Assembly (NCBI GenBank): GCA_947095535.1
Contig: OX352774.1
Coordinates: 112,967,996 to 113,031,995, forward strand
DNA length: 64,000 bases
Direction of reading: 5' to 3'
Source: Poecilobothrus nobilitatus
Taxonomy: Eukaryota > Arthropoda > Insecta > Diptera > Dolichopodidae
A program made the translations under genes and the position numbers. Below the pieces are notes generated by a model that was not told where the DNA came from, did no database searches, and saw nothing but the letters and a program-made list of their open reading frames with translations. Shown piece after piece: positions 43,701-55,036 of the stretch. The stretch's first letter is position 1, and each line of letters starts with the position of its first letter.

Positions 43701-45739
43701 TTTGCAATCTAACTTGGATGTTAGTTCCTTTTTTTTCTTTTTTGCAATGCTAGTCTTTTTTTGTTTTTTTTTGTTTTTTATTACCATCAACATCATTACT
43801 AACATTAATAAGTTGTTACTAACAGTGATAAAGACCATATTAAGTATTAAGTTTTTCTAGAATCGATCTATCATCATTTACTAATCTATTAATATATTAA
43901 CATACTAACCCTTGTAAATGATGGCTTTTTTCAGTTAATTGTGATAGTTCACTAAATGAACAACATAACTGACGCTTGGTTTAAGCAAATGTCTGATACA
44001 ATAAAAAAATTTACTTTATTGATTCAAATATTGAATCTAAAGTATTATTTCTTAATAGATCAAGAAAAGAAGAGAAAATTTGAAATTTCATAGAAGAGAA
44101 AATGTAAGTTGCTAGCTAGAGAGCATATTATATAATAGTATCCTTGCAAAGGTTAGTGCCTAATCAACGACTATCCATCATAAAATATGTATACTTTTTT
44201 TAAAGTTGATAAAATTGTAAATGAATAGTAAAGTATTCAAAAATATATTATATCTATATCTATTTATATTATATGTACTTTAAATCGATTGATTAATGAT
44301 TATTAACTTCGAATGATTAAAGACTTATGTATTTCTCCACAAACTTTAAAAGATAAAATGAAAGGGATGAACACCACAATCAGACTGAAAGAACTCTGAG
44401 GATAGTTGCTAACATGTTTATTAACCACCCTTATCTAAAGTAGCACAAGCTGGTAGTTCATTATAATATACCTAAGTACCATAAAAATTCAAGCAATATT
44501 AGGGTATTACAAGAATCATACCAATAAACAGTATAAATATTTGGAATTTCTTGTGGAAATTCTTTAAAAAAATAAATTTTCCAAGAAAATTTAAAGTTTT
44601 CACTTAGGTAATTTACTTAACTTATACTTTAATATTAAAATAATGTTTATTTTTCTTTTAAATTAAATATCATGGGTAAAACTTAAATGTGTAAAATCAA
44701 TGTTTTCCAGTTTTTTTTTTAGAGGTGGGTTGAAAAGTATTTAAACAATAGAAAAAACACGCAATGAAATTCGTCTTACTTGTGTAATTTATGATTAAAG
44801 TTCTTTATTCTTTTTCATTTTTTGTGATTTTTTTTTTAATTTTTCTTTTTTTTTTTTAAGGATTTATGTATAGCTTTAATCTGACCTTGTTTAACAAATT
44901 TGCTTTTTTACAATGTTATATTTTGTACCATATCTCTTTTTTTATGTATAAAATTGTATATTATACATAATATTTATTTAGATATTAATGAAAAAATCAA
45001 ATATATAATATTATCTATATATAGGTAAATTTATATGATCGGGCATACAATTATTTATTTCTTGAATTTCTTAATATATTAAAAAAACTTTAAAACATTC
45101 AAAACTGCAGAACCACGCAAGGCAAGAAAAAGTTTTAACCGGTAAAAAAACGTAAATATTCATTAGAAAAACAATAAAAAATACAGTAAAGTCTTATTAT
45201 TTGGGACATCCCAGTGTTACCAAAAAACACAGCTCCTAATGAATGGATAATAAAATTTTATGAGTATGGGTTAAATCATGAGAGAGTTTTTGATTTTTTC
45301 GTAGGATAGGTAAAGAAGATGTACTCTTAAGTGTTTTATAGTACATATACCTAGTATGTAATAGTTTTCCATTATAACATTTTTAATTACGAAATAATGA
45401 AGAGATGTAAAATAGAGATGTAAAAGAGATATAAAAATAAAGACTTATTTTTTCTACTACAATAATAGGAATATGTTTTAAGAACCAATACTGTACGAGA
45501 TCTACTATTTAAATAAAGATTATAGAGTAAACAAATTGAACGTTTAGTGAATTTTCAAAGTTGGTATTTATAAAATGTTTAATAGATAACAACTTGACTT
45601 TATTTAATTTAAATTTTATTTTTCTCCACTATAATACTCGTAGTTCCATAGTAATATTATGACATTATATACTGCATTATTTGAATATTCTAAAATTACC
45701 TATCTTATATTATTAGATTTTTCGTGCGGTCCGAATATA
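43701..45739. other. A+T-rich sequence, nothing recognised
   Basis: The first part may be the LINE 3' UTR (ACATCATTACTAACATTAAT). Nothing else is recognised. Confidence 0.4.
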
Positions 45740-45786
45740 AAACCTAAAAACCTAAACCTAACCCCTAAACCTAAAAACCTAAAAAT
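45740..45786. repeat. imperfect CCTAAA array
   Basis: AAACCTAAAAACCTAAACCT AACCCCTAAACCTAAAAACC TAAA. Degenerate, under 50 bp. Confidence 0.8.
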
Positions 45787-45932
45787 ACTATGGATAATAA
45801 CATAAAAGTGCCAATATCTCGAAAACGACTAATAATAGACCACCCCCTCTCATACACTTTTTTTTAGTTTTAGTTTCAGGAATCACCTCCTGAAATATTT
45901 GCACTCTTATGTGAAACACCCTGTATAATAAT
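45787..45932 (+). mobile_element. single end of a mariner-type insertion
   Basis: Contains ATATCTCGAAAACGACTAAT, CACCCCCTC, GGAATCACCTCCTGAAATAT and ends GTGAAACACCCTGTATAATA. ACACCCTGTATA is a common terminal word of mariner-like and associated insertions in insects. The other end is not visible nearby. Confidence 0.4.
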
Positions 45933-46088
45933 TTAAAATAATTAATTCTTATATTAGATTAAAGATGGTCCACAACTATATAATATTTGTTAGTCTTTGA
46001 AAGTTAGTAAACAGCTTAGTATTTGTTTGCAATAGCTGCAAAATAGTAACCAATGGCTTATGGTGGAAATAATAATTAAAAAAAAAAT

Positions 46089-46276
46089 GGGGCCGCGGTG
46101 GCGTAGTGGGTAAGAGCCTATAAAATACCCTATAAACACCAAGATAGTGTTCAAATCTCACACACTTCGTAAGAGTTATTCTGCATTACGACATTTACAG
46201 CCACGCCTGAAAAGGAAAGGCTGTGTAATTTCCTGTTTACATATATGTGGCGAGCAATGCACTAAAAAAAAAAAAC
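46089..46276 (+). mobile_element. tRNA-derived SINE, copy S1
   Basis: Head GGGGCCGCGGTGGCGTAGTG GG with A box TGGCGTAGTGG at 46,099-46,109, B box GTTCAAATCTC near 46,149-46,159, then CGTAAGAGTTATTCTGCATT ACG. The body hairpin region is GCCACGCCTGAAAAGGAAAG and the end is GTGTAATTTCCTGTTTACAT followed by poly(A). The two boxes have the spacing of a tRNA gene, but the rest cannot fold as a mature tRNA, and four other copies exist in the window. Confidence 0.85.
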
Positions 46277-47469
46277 TGCCGAATTGAAATGTTCCAGTTT
46301 CAATTCCTAGAAAAAATAAAACACTATCGTTTGGTTTTTTAATTTACTTTAGATACTATTTGTCACTGAAGACAAATTAGGTAAGATTTCCTTTATAATA
46401 ATAAAAGTACTATGCAATACTATCGAAAGATCATAGACAATTGCAGTAGTTTAAATAACGTTTTAGTAAAATTTAAGACAACCATACTCAATCTTGGTTA
46501 TGAAACTCATACATTATTTTTTTTTACAAATTACTCTTACTCCAAAATTGGATTCCTCTATACAAAATTATTGTTGGTTTAGATAAGGGGGCGAAGAGTT
46601 GAAGAGGATTCGAATCATATAAGAGAGAGTTAAAGAATATACCTTGTTTTTGAATAGAATTGTAAAATACATCATTATTATTAGAGAAAAACACATTGAA
46701 TGGAAGCATGTTCTATATTTTAGCAGTTCTGAAAAAATATGAGTCTTCATAACAAGTTTTAAACTATCTAGCAATTTCTATGATGTGTAGAAATTGTGTT
46801 TTGAATCTTTTCTAATTATGTATTGAAATTCTTTGAGGGAAGCCATTATTGATTTTAGATGAATAGGAAAAGATATCATTAGCTACATAATACATAAAAC
46901 AAATATTATAATTCATATTTAGGTAGGATTATAATTTTATTTTATTTTAGGACGTTATAAGTAGAATTATATTGTATCACAATTTCTATTTTTCTAACAA
47001 ATTTTCTTTGAAGAAGACACTTTCCTCAATTTGGAATAGCAATATTATTCAGAAAAGCCGTTTTTAGATGTTTCTTTTTAAAAGCTTCAGCTTTAATTTG
47101 ACATTTTACATTTTAGCCTTAAATATTTGACCATGGTGTCTAAAAATAAAATTGTCATTATAGATATAATGATTAATATCCTTATATCTTTTAAACAGGC
47201 AGCTTTCATTATATTACTTTTATCTTGTTTTATAAAGTTTGCGAAATTTTCTGCTTGGTATTTCATCAGATTAAAAAAATATTTAGTGGAACTTGAGTTA
47301 AAACCTTAATATTGATATGAACGATTTGATATCTTGATTGAAATCAAAATTGTTATTTAAAATCAAACCAGACACCAATATCTTTGTTCTAAACAATCAT
47401 TCCAACATTTAGCAACCCCCTATATTTCTTAATTTTCTTCTACCTATTTCTATTCTTAAAATCTCCAAT
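46277..47469. other. A+T-rich sequence, nothing recognised
   Basis: The overlapping minus-strand frames at 46,524-46,774 have no recognisable domain. Confidence 0.4.
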
Positions 47470-47625
47470 CCAAGCAGTACCATAGGTTCTAACCTAATGT
47501 TTGGTTTAAAATAAAGGTGATGTTTGGTTGATTAAAGTCCAATATAATACTACCATCGAAAATTTTCGGGTTAATCTCATTGGTGTCATTCAAAATTCCC
47601 ACCTACCCTAGCAAAAGAAAAAGAA
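47470..47625 (+). mobile_element. retroposon 3' tail module, copy 3
   Basis: GGTTGATTAAAGTCCAATAT, TTGGTGTCATTCAAAATTCC and CACCTACCC, then AGCAAAAGAAAAAGAAA. It is the inverse of the modules at 531 and 14,791, here in plus orientation with an A-rich tail. Confidence 0.55.
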
Positions 47626-47930
47626 ACGATGTTGAAAGGAATCAATTTTTTTTACGTATAAAGGCTTTAATATTTCATATTAATACTTTAATATAAAATA
47701 ATAATTTGTTTTCAAATTACATATATGTTATGGGAAATAATTTTTTCTTATTTGTTATACGTACTTATGTATATTTAAGATAAAATTTCAATTCCATAAG
47801 ACTAAAACTTAAAAGTTTACTTAACAAATAATTTTTTTTACATTGCCTATTAAATTTTCTATTGTTCAAAATTTAAACGTCTACCATTACAAACATAATC
47901 ATAAAAATATTAAGTAAAGTTGTGGGATAT

Positions 47931-48462
47931 ACTTTACTTTAGGTACATTTTCCGATTTCCTTGGAATTTTACGTAACGGTATCTAGTAACGTCAGCTATA
48001 TTTCATAGAACATGACTTTTCGCGTAAAGGTCATTTAAAGTTCAAATTGATTATTTTGAAATTTTTCGAACATTTTGCAGTATTTTATTTAAATCGTTAT
48101 ATTTTTCGTAGTGGTTTCCAGTCCAGACAGTCTGGAGAAATTTTTTTTTCATACCTAAATTTTCCGTTTGAACTGCAATATCTTAGAAACGGTAGCACTG
48201 ATTAATATGAAACAAAATTCATTGTTAAAGGTAATAGTAGATCCCACAATATTGTAAAAAAATGGTACCTGTATACTATCGTAGACGAAAATATAACGGT
48301 TTTAGTAAAATACTACAAAATTTTAGGATAATTTTAAAATAATCAATCTGACCTGTAAATAACCTTTAGACCAAAAGTTAAGTTTTATGAAATATAGGTG
48401 ATGTCATTAGGTACCGTTATGTAAAATTTCAAGTTAATCAGACAATGTACCTAAAGTAAAGT
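47931..48462. mobile_element. long-arm foldback element (532 bp)
   Basis: The left arm 47,931-48,110 and right arm 48,283-48,462 are inverted copies of about 180 bp. Left: ACTTTACTTTAGGTACATTT, ACGTAACGGTATCTAGTAAC, CTATATTTCATAGAACATGA. Right arm read inverted: ACTTTACTTTAGGTACATTG, ACATAACGGTACCTAATGAC, CTATATTTCATAAAACTTAA. The centre (about 170 bp) is unique. No coding capacity. Confidence 0.85.
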
Positions 48463-50660
48463 ACACCCGAGTTGAGTATAAATTTATAAAAATTCAGAGC
48501 AATGAAATGTTATAGGTATTTAACTTCTATTTCTTTCACGGTGAAATAATAAAATATTTGATGATCAATTAATTCTTTGAAAGTATTAAAAAAAATGCTT
48601 GAGTTCACAAAAACAATATTATGTTTACACGTGGAAAAATTTCAGTTCCTGCTTTTTTGTATTATTTGTTATATGCCTATAATACACTTTAACATTAAAT
48701 AAAAGAAATCTATAGAATAATAAATTGGTACTTCAATTGGAAATGACTTTTATAGGATTTTTGTTTTAATCATGCTATACTGATTATTAACATTTAAAGC
48801 TGGTATCAACAAAGTAAAAGTCAATTATTGTCAATTACTTTTTAGAAGAGGACGCGGTTTCAATGGTTTATTTCTTGTCAAAAGCGGTTTCTTTTGAACA
48901 AAAATAAAAATGATTGACCAAGAAATATGTGAATGAAAAATTTTAATTATTTTTTTAAAACAATAAATAGGAAAAAAATTATTTAATATTTAATGAATTA
49001 TTGAATATTAATTTTTACAGGTCAGTCAACTTAGTCCTTTTAAGAGGTTTACGACTTTAATATTAAAGTTTTGTTATTGAATTAAATTTGAAGTTTTGTT
49101 TCGCCTTGGCTTCTCTTCCTACGCTTCCGATTGTTATTTATATTATTTTTAGGTATTGGGTCGATTATATCCAGTACGAAAAAACCTCCAAATTTCCGGA
49201 AAAAACAGTTCAATTAAAAACATTTCTGATATCGTAGTTAAACATGGATGATATCCAACATCATTACCCAAAAACTGTAGGTGTTCACAAACCGCTTTCT
49301 ACGCATCATATGCAGAATATTCTGGCCTGGCAAAATAATTAACATAAAGAATCTATGAAGGTTTAGAAGAGATTTTTGTTCTATCGAAACCAGCAAAACT
49401 AGCAGCAGGAAACCGTGAAGTGGCGTGGTGTGATTAGGGTGCTTGATAGTTATTAAATTAGAAATGAGTCCTTGATAATTATTAGGAATGTATTTTTTTA
49501 ACTCCTTCTTTAAAATTTTCCCTTTTTTTAATAAAACAATGTCCTGAAAGATTAAATGGTAGCAATTGATGATAAATAGTTGTAAGATTATTTTGAGCCT
49601 TTGAAACCTTTCAAGTTACAAAAAATTTACGGTTTTAAAAGAGGAAAATAAACTATGGTACTGACAGAGCTGTACGACAAAGCCGCCTTGCGGTTATACA
49701 GATAAAAACAAATTTTCTTTTCGAGAGGCAATTTTAAAAAATCACAACAAATGTTACGGAACAACGAAAAAGAAAAAAAATAAATTAAAGGGCTTAGAAA
49801 CCGCAATTACTAAAAAAGTGCATCGAAATGATTCAAAAGTTTTCCAATGGCCTACAAAATGGTCCAATAATTTTAACAATAATAAAACGGCAGTAAAATA
49901 AAAATATGCAATATGTGCATAACTTTGATACGATTATAATATTTTAAAAGTTGGTGAAAAAGTTAGAGCATAAACATTCATCTTTAAAAAAGATCAAGAG
50001 AAAGATTTTAAAATTAAAGATCAATCAATCGAAAAAAAGAAAACTTACAAAAATACATTATAATTATGTACTGAAACATTATAGTTATGTACATGTGTGA
50101 AAGCTCCTCTCAAATTAACTGATGGATTTCTGTTCAAAAGAAAGAATCATTTCTTTTTTTAGACTTTTCCTCATAGAAAAATTCTAAGAAAAAATTTAAT
50201 TGTTATGATAATAACAGCAAATAAAATTTTCCTTAATATTTCCTTAATTCTCATATGATTATGAAAATGCGCACCTCTTAGAATCCTTGGGTTTTCCGCC
50301 TTACTTTTTGTTTAAACATAATATTTTCTCGAATTCTTGGAAATTTTAACAAGGAAAAAAAAATTAAAATATAAAATTTGTAGAATGCTAATAATTAACA
50401 CGAGCGTAAAAAAAAAAATAAATGGAAAAAATAAAATTAAATATGTTTCGTGTGGCTTCTTCCACTTTTCTAAATTATGCATTGGTTTTAAAAGTATTTT
50501 AAAATTAATTGCAAAATAAAGGACACGTGATTTAAAATAAATAAATGACAGATTTTAGTATTAATTGAAAATATTTTGTCTCTTTTTTACTTATTTTTTC
50601 TCAAAATGATTAATTTAAAAATATAAAAATTTGATTGAATTATAATTGAGGTTTAGATTA
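48463..50660. other. intergenic, with weak traces of coding-like sequence
   Basis: At 49,153-49,320, after TTATTTTTAG, one frame reads LGRLYPVRKNLQISGKNSSI and KNISDIVVKHG before a stop, and at about 49,660-49,800 another gives short readable segments. I recognise neither. They may be decayed exon or transposon pieces. Confidence 0.3.
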
Positions 50661-51409
50661 CAAGGCAGAATGTAAACCAATGGTTTTTAAAAGCGCACAT
50701 TTCCAAAAGATAGTACAAACTGTATGAATTGATAGAATTGTGAATTGCACCAAAATTTAAAATTTCATATAATAATAAAATATGTGAAAATAGCAGTTTT
50801 TCGCAATTTTGTAGGGCTGTAAGTCCGGATAAATAAGAAGAATCGTTAGCACGCGTAAAAATATATTTATAATTTAAAATTAGCAAATTTTCAATATTTG
50901 AGCGTCAATAACTCATAAACAGGGAGCGGTCCAAAAAACAATTCTGAGGAAACTTATACTAATTCAAAAAGTTATTTCTCCTCTCCAAATTTCAAGTCTC
51001 TATCTAAACACGTGCCGGAGCTATGAAGGTATAAAAATCAGGCAAAAATTGGTTTTCACATAACGGTAAATTTAAATACTAAATTTAAACGAAATTCTAC
51101 AATTCTCCAAATTTTGATATAAAAAAATTCCTGTCGAATGGCGTTTTGAGATTGAAAAAGTGCAAAACAGAACATGACATATACGCTTTAAAAAATAAGG
51201 ATTTGTGAAAGTTTGAGGGACTGTAGTGCCTTAATGGAGGGGGCTACATGAAAAAGTTGTTCAACAACATTAATTTTTTTATGAGACCTACCTATGGTTA
51301 ACATTTTTTTCTCTATCTTTAACGGTGTAGATTTTGTAAAGAGAGGGACGGACAGAGTGAAACTAATAGGCACATCATTTCAAAATTTTTTTGGAAATGT
51401 GCTAAAAAT
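50661..51409 (+). mobile_element. family B repeat, copy 5 (internally deleted)
   Basis: Left CAAGGCAGAATGTAAACCAA TGG, AAAAGCGCACATTTCC; right TTTGGAAATGTGCTAAAAA. One of the two internal passes is lost. GAGAGGGACGGACAGAG near 51,341-51,357 is the reduced GGAC box. Confidence 0.75.
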
Positions 51410-51466
51410 TTCTTTCGAGTTTGATCTAAGAAAATATGTATGTTTGATTAAAAACTTTATTCAACA

Positions 51467-51511
51467 TCTGTTTAAACCTCTACATTGTAGCTTTGTAGAG
51501 GTTTAAACAGA
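51467..51511. repeat. perfect 17-bp stem hairpin
   Basis: TCTGTTTAAACCTCTAC at 51,467-51,483 pairs exactly with GTAGAGGTTTAAACAGA at 51,495-51,511 across an 11-nt loop. Confidence 0.9.
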
Positions 51512-53049
51512 ACTATCGATAAATCTCTCTACTTACTTATATTATAAGAAGATAGCGAATACATAAGAATATTTGCCTGTCAACGACGTGTACAATAGCT
51601 ACAGCCGTGTAATCAATGACTACATATTAGTGGAGGCCTTGTGCTACTTATAAGTAATAGAAGTGTGAAGTAAAAAAAAAAAACTTAAAACTGTGGGTAT
51701 AAATTTGTCATAGAAAATAGAAAATCTTCAATTAGGTTTAACTCCACTGATAACATTCCAATAGTTTAGATTCCTTCACATTCTAATAAGTTCGCTCTTT
51801 CGAAATAATTATTTAAATTTTTTTTTATTTAATTATTTTACTTATTTAAAATTTTATTATTGTATAATTAAAATAGATACAATTATCAATAAAATTAGTA
51901 TGAAACATTTGGACATGTAGACGTATGTTTTTAATTAAAGAGAAATTGTTGTTGCCTTAAAATTCATCGATTTTTCAATATTTGATATTGAATACAATTT
52001 ACTTTGTTTAAGTCTGTATAAAAAATTTTAAATTACCAGAGTTACGATTTCGAATCCTACTATAAAAATCATACCTAGGTATATTAAATATTACAATAAT
52101 ATTATATATAAATGTTTTTTTTATTTTGTCATTTTTTTTTTTCATTTTAATTTTGATGGTGTTCATGTAAACAAATTTTAATTCAATTTTCCATAGGACA
52201 TTCAAAATGTCTTTAGGGATATCTGAATATTACGAAAGAAAAATTTATGTGGATAAACTAAAATTTATATTTCAATTTCCCCAAGGATAAAAGATATATG
52301 TTTCAATTTTCTGAAATAATATACTAACAAAAAATAATTTTTAAAGTATAATGTTATATATCTATATCCCATATCCATGTATCTATATAGACAATACATA
52401 ATTATATTAAATGAAAATATAAAACATTGAAATATAAAAAAAAGAAGAAAAAATATAAAAAATTGACATAAAAAAATATGATTTATTGGGGTCATTTTTT
52501 CTCGGACGAGGTAATAAATTGATAATACAGTTTTTATTGAAAGGAAGAATTGAATGAATTAATGTTTACACAAAATTTTGTTTTTTAGTTTTCAAAAAAT
52601 TTTCCAGCATGAAATTTTCTTTTTTTTCCTTTAAAAAAAAAAAAATTTAAAAATGAATTTTACATCTTTAAAACTTGATTTTAATTTAATTTTTATGTCT
52701 AAACTAACATTTATATGAAACAAGTCGGTAGATATATAATACAAGAGGTTTTAAAAATTACATATTTTCAAAAATACAATAAGAACAGGTTAATAATATC
52801 AGACCTGCATTAAATTTTTTTATTTTTTTTTTTTTTAGAATTTTTCATGTAAAAAAACTATTTTAATAAATATTTTTCATATGTTTTGGAATCTATTTTT
52901 TGAGGATCTTAAAACCCTTACAAAATATAAACTTGCCTATTACGTCTTATTACATCATTTTTAATCTGATCACCCTTGTCTGAAAATAAAACTTTGTTAA
53001 TGTTTTCCCAGTTAAAAGCTAATGTTATATAATATAAGCCTATAGGTCA
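51512..53049. other. A+T-rich sequence, nothing recognised
   Basis: A small balanced patch at 51,580-51,650 (CAACGACGTGTACAATAGCT) has no recognised content. Confidence 0.4.
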
Positions 53050-53262
53050 TTGTGTTGTCTCAACCAGATAAACCGGTCTTGCGAATACTGCAATTTTCCC
53101 TTAGTAATAATTAATCATTTGCCCAGAAATGCCGTGGAAATTTTTGCCAATATATCTTGCACAGTTTTCCTTGCAAGATGTCATAGCGATGTCCTAAGCT
53201 TTTATAGGTTAGAAAAAATAGTAGAATATTGTATTTCTAAAGATATTACTTATATTATATAG
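53050..53262 (+). CDS. unknown 70-codon ORF, possible exon
   Basis: The frame reads MCCLNQINRSCEYCNFPLVI, INHLPRNAVEIFANISCTVF, LARCHSDVLSFYRLEKIVEY and CISKDITYII. It has more balanced codon composition than the flanks and is cysteine-rich. TGTTGTCTCAACCAG just inside it could be a splice acceptor. I recognise no family. With the next ORF it may be a remnant of a host gene. Weak support. Confidence 0.25.
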   Translation: MCCLNQINRSCEYCNFPLVIINHLPRNAVEIFANISCTVFLARCHSDVLSFYRLEKIVEYCISKDITYII

Positions 53263-53329
53263 GGATAAAAGAAATATTACAGGTCGTCTTTACAGTTTTC
53301 CCAAGAAAATCAAAATTATAAGATATTAA

Positions 53330-53506
53330 AAATTATTAGAAGGAGAACGGATGCGAAAAAAAGATCAGTCATTATGTACAGACATGTTGGAAAAAGGAAA
53401 ATGTTCTGGATATAGCTGCAAAACCATTGGCCGAGCCATATGTGATAAAAATAATAATGAAAATTGTGATTATACGTGGGATACTTTAAATTGTGTTATA
53501 ATATAA
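53330..53506 (+). CDS. small cysteine-rich ORF (51 residues from ATG, six Cys)
   Basis: From ATG 53,351 the peptide is MRKKDQSLCTDMLEKGKCSG, YSCKTIGRAICDKNNNENCD, YTWDTLNCVII and a stop. Cysteines are at 9, 18, 23, 31, 39 and 47. The frame is open upstream to 53,330 (KLLEGER). A possible acceptor, TCTTTACAG, lies at 53,287-53,295, but a stop intervenes in this frame. No signal peptide is visible in the ORF. Regular cysteine spacing and balanced codon use suggest a disulphide-bonded domain exon. I do not recognise the family. Confidence 0.3.
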   Translation, partial: KLLEGERMRKKDQSLCTDMLEKGKCSGYSCKTIGRAICDKNNNENCDYTWDTLNCVII

Positions 53507-53740
53507 GAAATAAGATACGATTCATATATTATTTAGATATCTAATGTTGTTTCATTTGATTTATTCTTTGTCTTTGTCTTGTTAAGTATTTTTTTTATTT
53601 CTCATACAGTTTTAAATGAATTCCCAATAAAATAATTTTAATTAGTAATAATTTGATATATTTTATACTCAATATACTATAATTTGTAATTTTTTAAATT
53701 TTTCTACAAAGTTAACCCATCGTTCATGATGTTATGGGTT

Positions 53741-54095
53741 CAGAATTAACTTCGTTTAAGAACTACCTATCAAATAAACTGCAGTATGCTGAATGTGAAG
53801 AAACAAAGAGTAGTGTTATGGTAAATAGATATGGAGAATACAAGGAAGCTCTGTAGGACCAACCTTATTCTCGTGTTATATAAGTAGTCTTTCTAACATT
53901 AACATTTCTGGAATGCCTACCATATTTCCGGATGATCTTGCAATAGTGTACACAGAAAAAACCTATGAAAGTGTAGAAGTAAGTATCAATCAGGATTTAA
54001 AAACTATTAGCGAATAGAAGGAAAAGCATATATTATCACTTAATTTGGGAATAACAAAGTACACCTTGGAACTTTTAATTAAATATAAATAATTA
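53741..54095 (+). pseudogene. jockey-like reverse transcriptase fragment
   Basis: The plus strand reads SFKNYLSNKLQYAECEETKS and SVMVNRYG. After a frameshift follow GSSVGPTLFSCYISSLSNI, NISGMPTIFPDDLAIVYTEK, TYESVEVSINQDLKTISE, a stop, then KHILSLNLGITKYTLELL. These match RT blocks: WLxxYLxxRxQ, (PQ)GSxxGPxLFxxYIxDL, the catalytic xADD box (here FPDDLAIVY with both aspartates), NxxLxxIxxW and LxLNxxKTKYxxF. The N-terminal RT and everything after the KTKY block are missing. It is joined directly to the mariner relic that follows. Confidence 0.8.
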
Positions 54096-54109
54096 ATTAC
54101 ACAAATACA

Positions 54110-54845
54110 CATGATTACGATTAATAAAATACACTTGAACACTATTCCATACGTCGGACTTTGCCAATTGGATACTGGAACAAAACGACGATTTTTCAAA
54201 AAAAATTATCTTTTCGGACGAAGCAAATTTCGAGATCGGTGGCTAAGTTAATAAACAGAACTGCCGTATTTGGGAGCAGAAAATCCTCGTGTGATCCGAA
54301 AGAAGCCAACGCATCCACAAAGAGTCACTGCTTGGTGTGTATTGCGGTCTGGTGGTGTGATTGGTCCGTACTTTTTCGAAAATGATGCTGCAAGAGCCAT
54401 AACCGTTAACTTACCAGATATCGCGACATGATCACAACTTCTTTATGACCATAACTGGAAAATATTGACACTGAGGACATGTGCTTTTCACAAGATGGGG
54501 CTACATATCATACAGCCATGGAAACACTGCAATTACTGCATACAAAGTTTCCAGACCGTGTTATTTCCAGATTCGGTGACGTGAATTGGCCTTCAAGATC
54601 CTGCGATTTGACACCATAGACTTCTTTCTTTGGGGTTATATACAAGGGCAGGTCTACAAGGATAATCCTCGAAACGTTGAAGCATTGAAAGTAGAAATTA
54701 TTCGAGTTATTGGTGAGATAGAGTCGCAACTATGCCAGAATGTGACCGAAAATTTTGATAAAAGAATCAGGTACCTACTGTTGATACGCAAGAGGTGGTC
54801 ACATGGGAGATATCATTTTCACTTTTTCAAAGTATAAATGGCAAA
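54110..54845 (+). pseudogene. mariner transposase relic, DD41D (rosa-like)
   Basis: Catalytic domain only. DFANWILEQNDDFSKKIIFS then DEANFEIGG gives the first Asp (codon 54,217-54,219). VIRKKPTHPQRVTAWCVLRS, GGVIGPYFFENDAARAITVN, QDGATYHTAMETLQLL give the second Asp (54,494-54,496). FPDRVISRFGDVNWPSRSCD and, after a one-base loss, IDFFLWGYIQGQVYKDNPRN give the third Asp (54,619-54,621). NVEALKVEIIRVIGEIESQL closes the domain. About 41 residues separate the last two aspartates once the frameshift is allowed for, the spacing of the DD41D rosa group. All three acidic residues survive, but there are stops (after EIGG) and at least two frameshifts (WGAENP and TPxDFF regions). The N-terminal DNA-binding half is absent. 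Confidence 0.85.
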
Positions 54846-55036
54846 CATTATACTTCAAAAATAAATAAAAACTTTTCCAGTTTCAATTCAAATTCTATGT
54901 CTCTTAATTATTTAACATTAATCTGTCCATTTTTAAGGTATTTATATTATTTTTTCTTTTTATATTGTTGTTATGTTTTTTTTTGTACGATTCATTTTGA
55001 ATGACATACCTATTACTAATAAGTTTAAAACACTCT
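54846..55036 (+). mobile_element. 3' flank of the rosa-like mariner
   Basis: A+T-rich. Near 55,003-55,040 TGACATACCTATTACTAATA and AAAACACTCTGTACGAGC may hold a decayed mariner terminal word (ACACnCTGTA). No 5' terminus is visible because the RT fragment replaces it. Confidence 0.35.

Noticed and set aside
46089..46160. tRNA gene
   Set aside because: A and B boxes are present, but no acceptor stem closes, and related copies with a common non-tRNA body and poly(A) tail show it is a SINE. The same applies at 61,266, 37,345 and 61,941.
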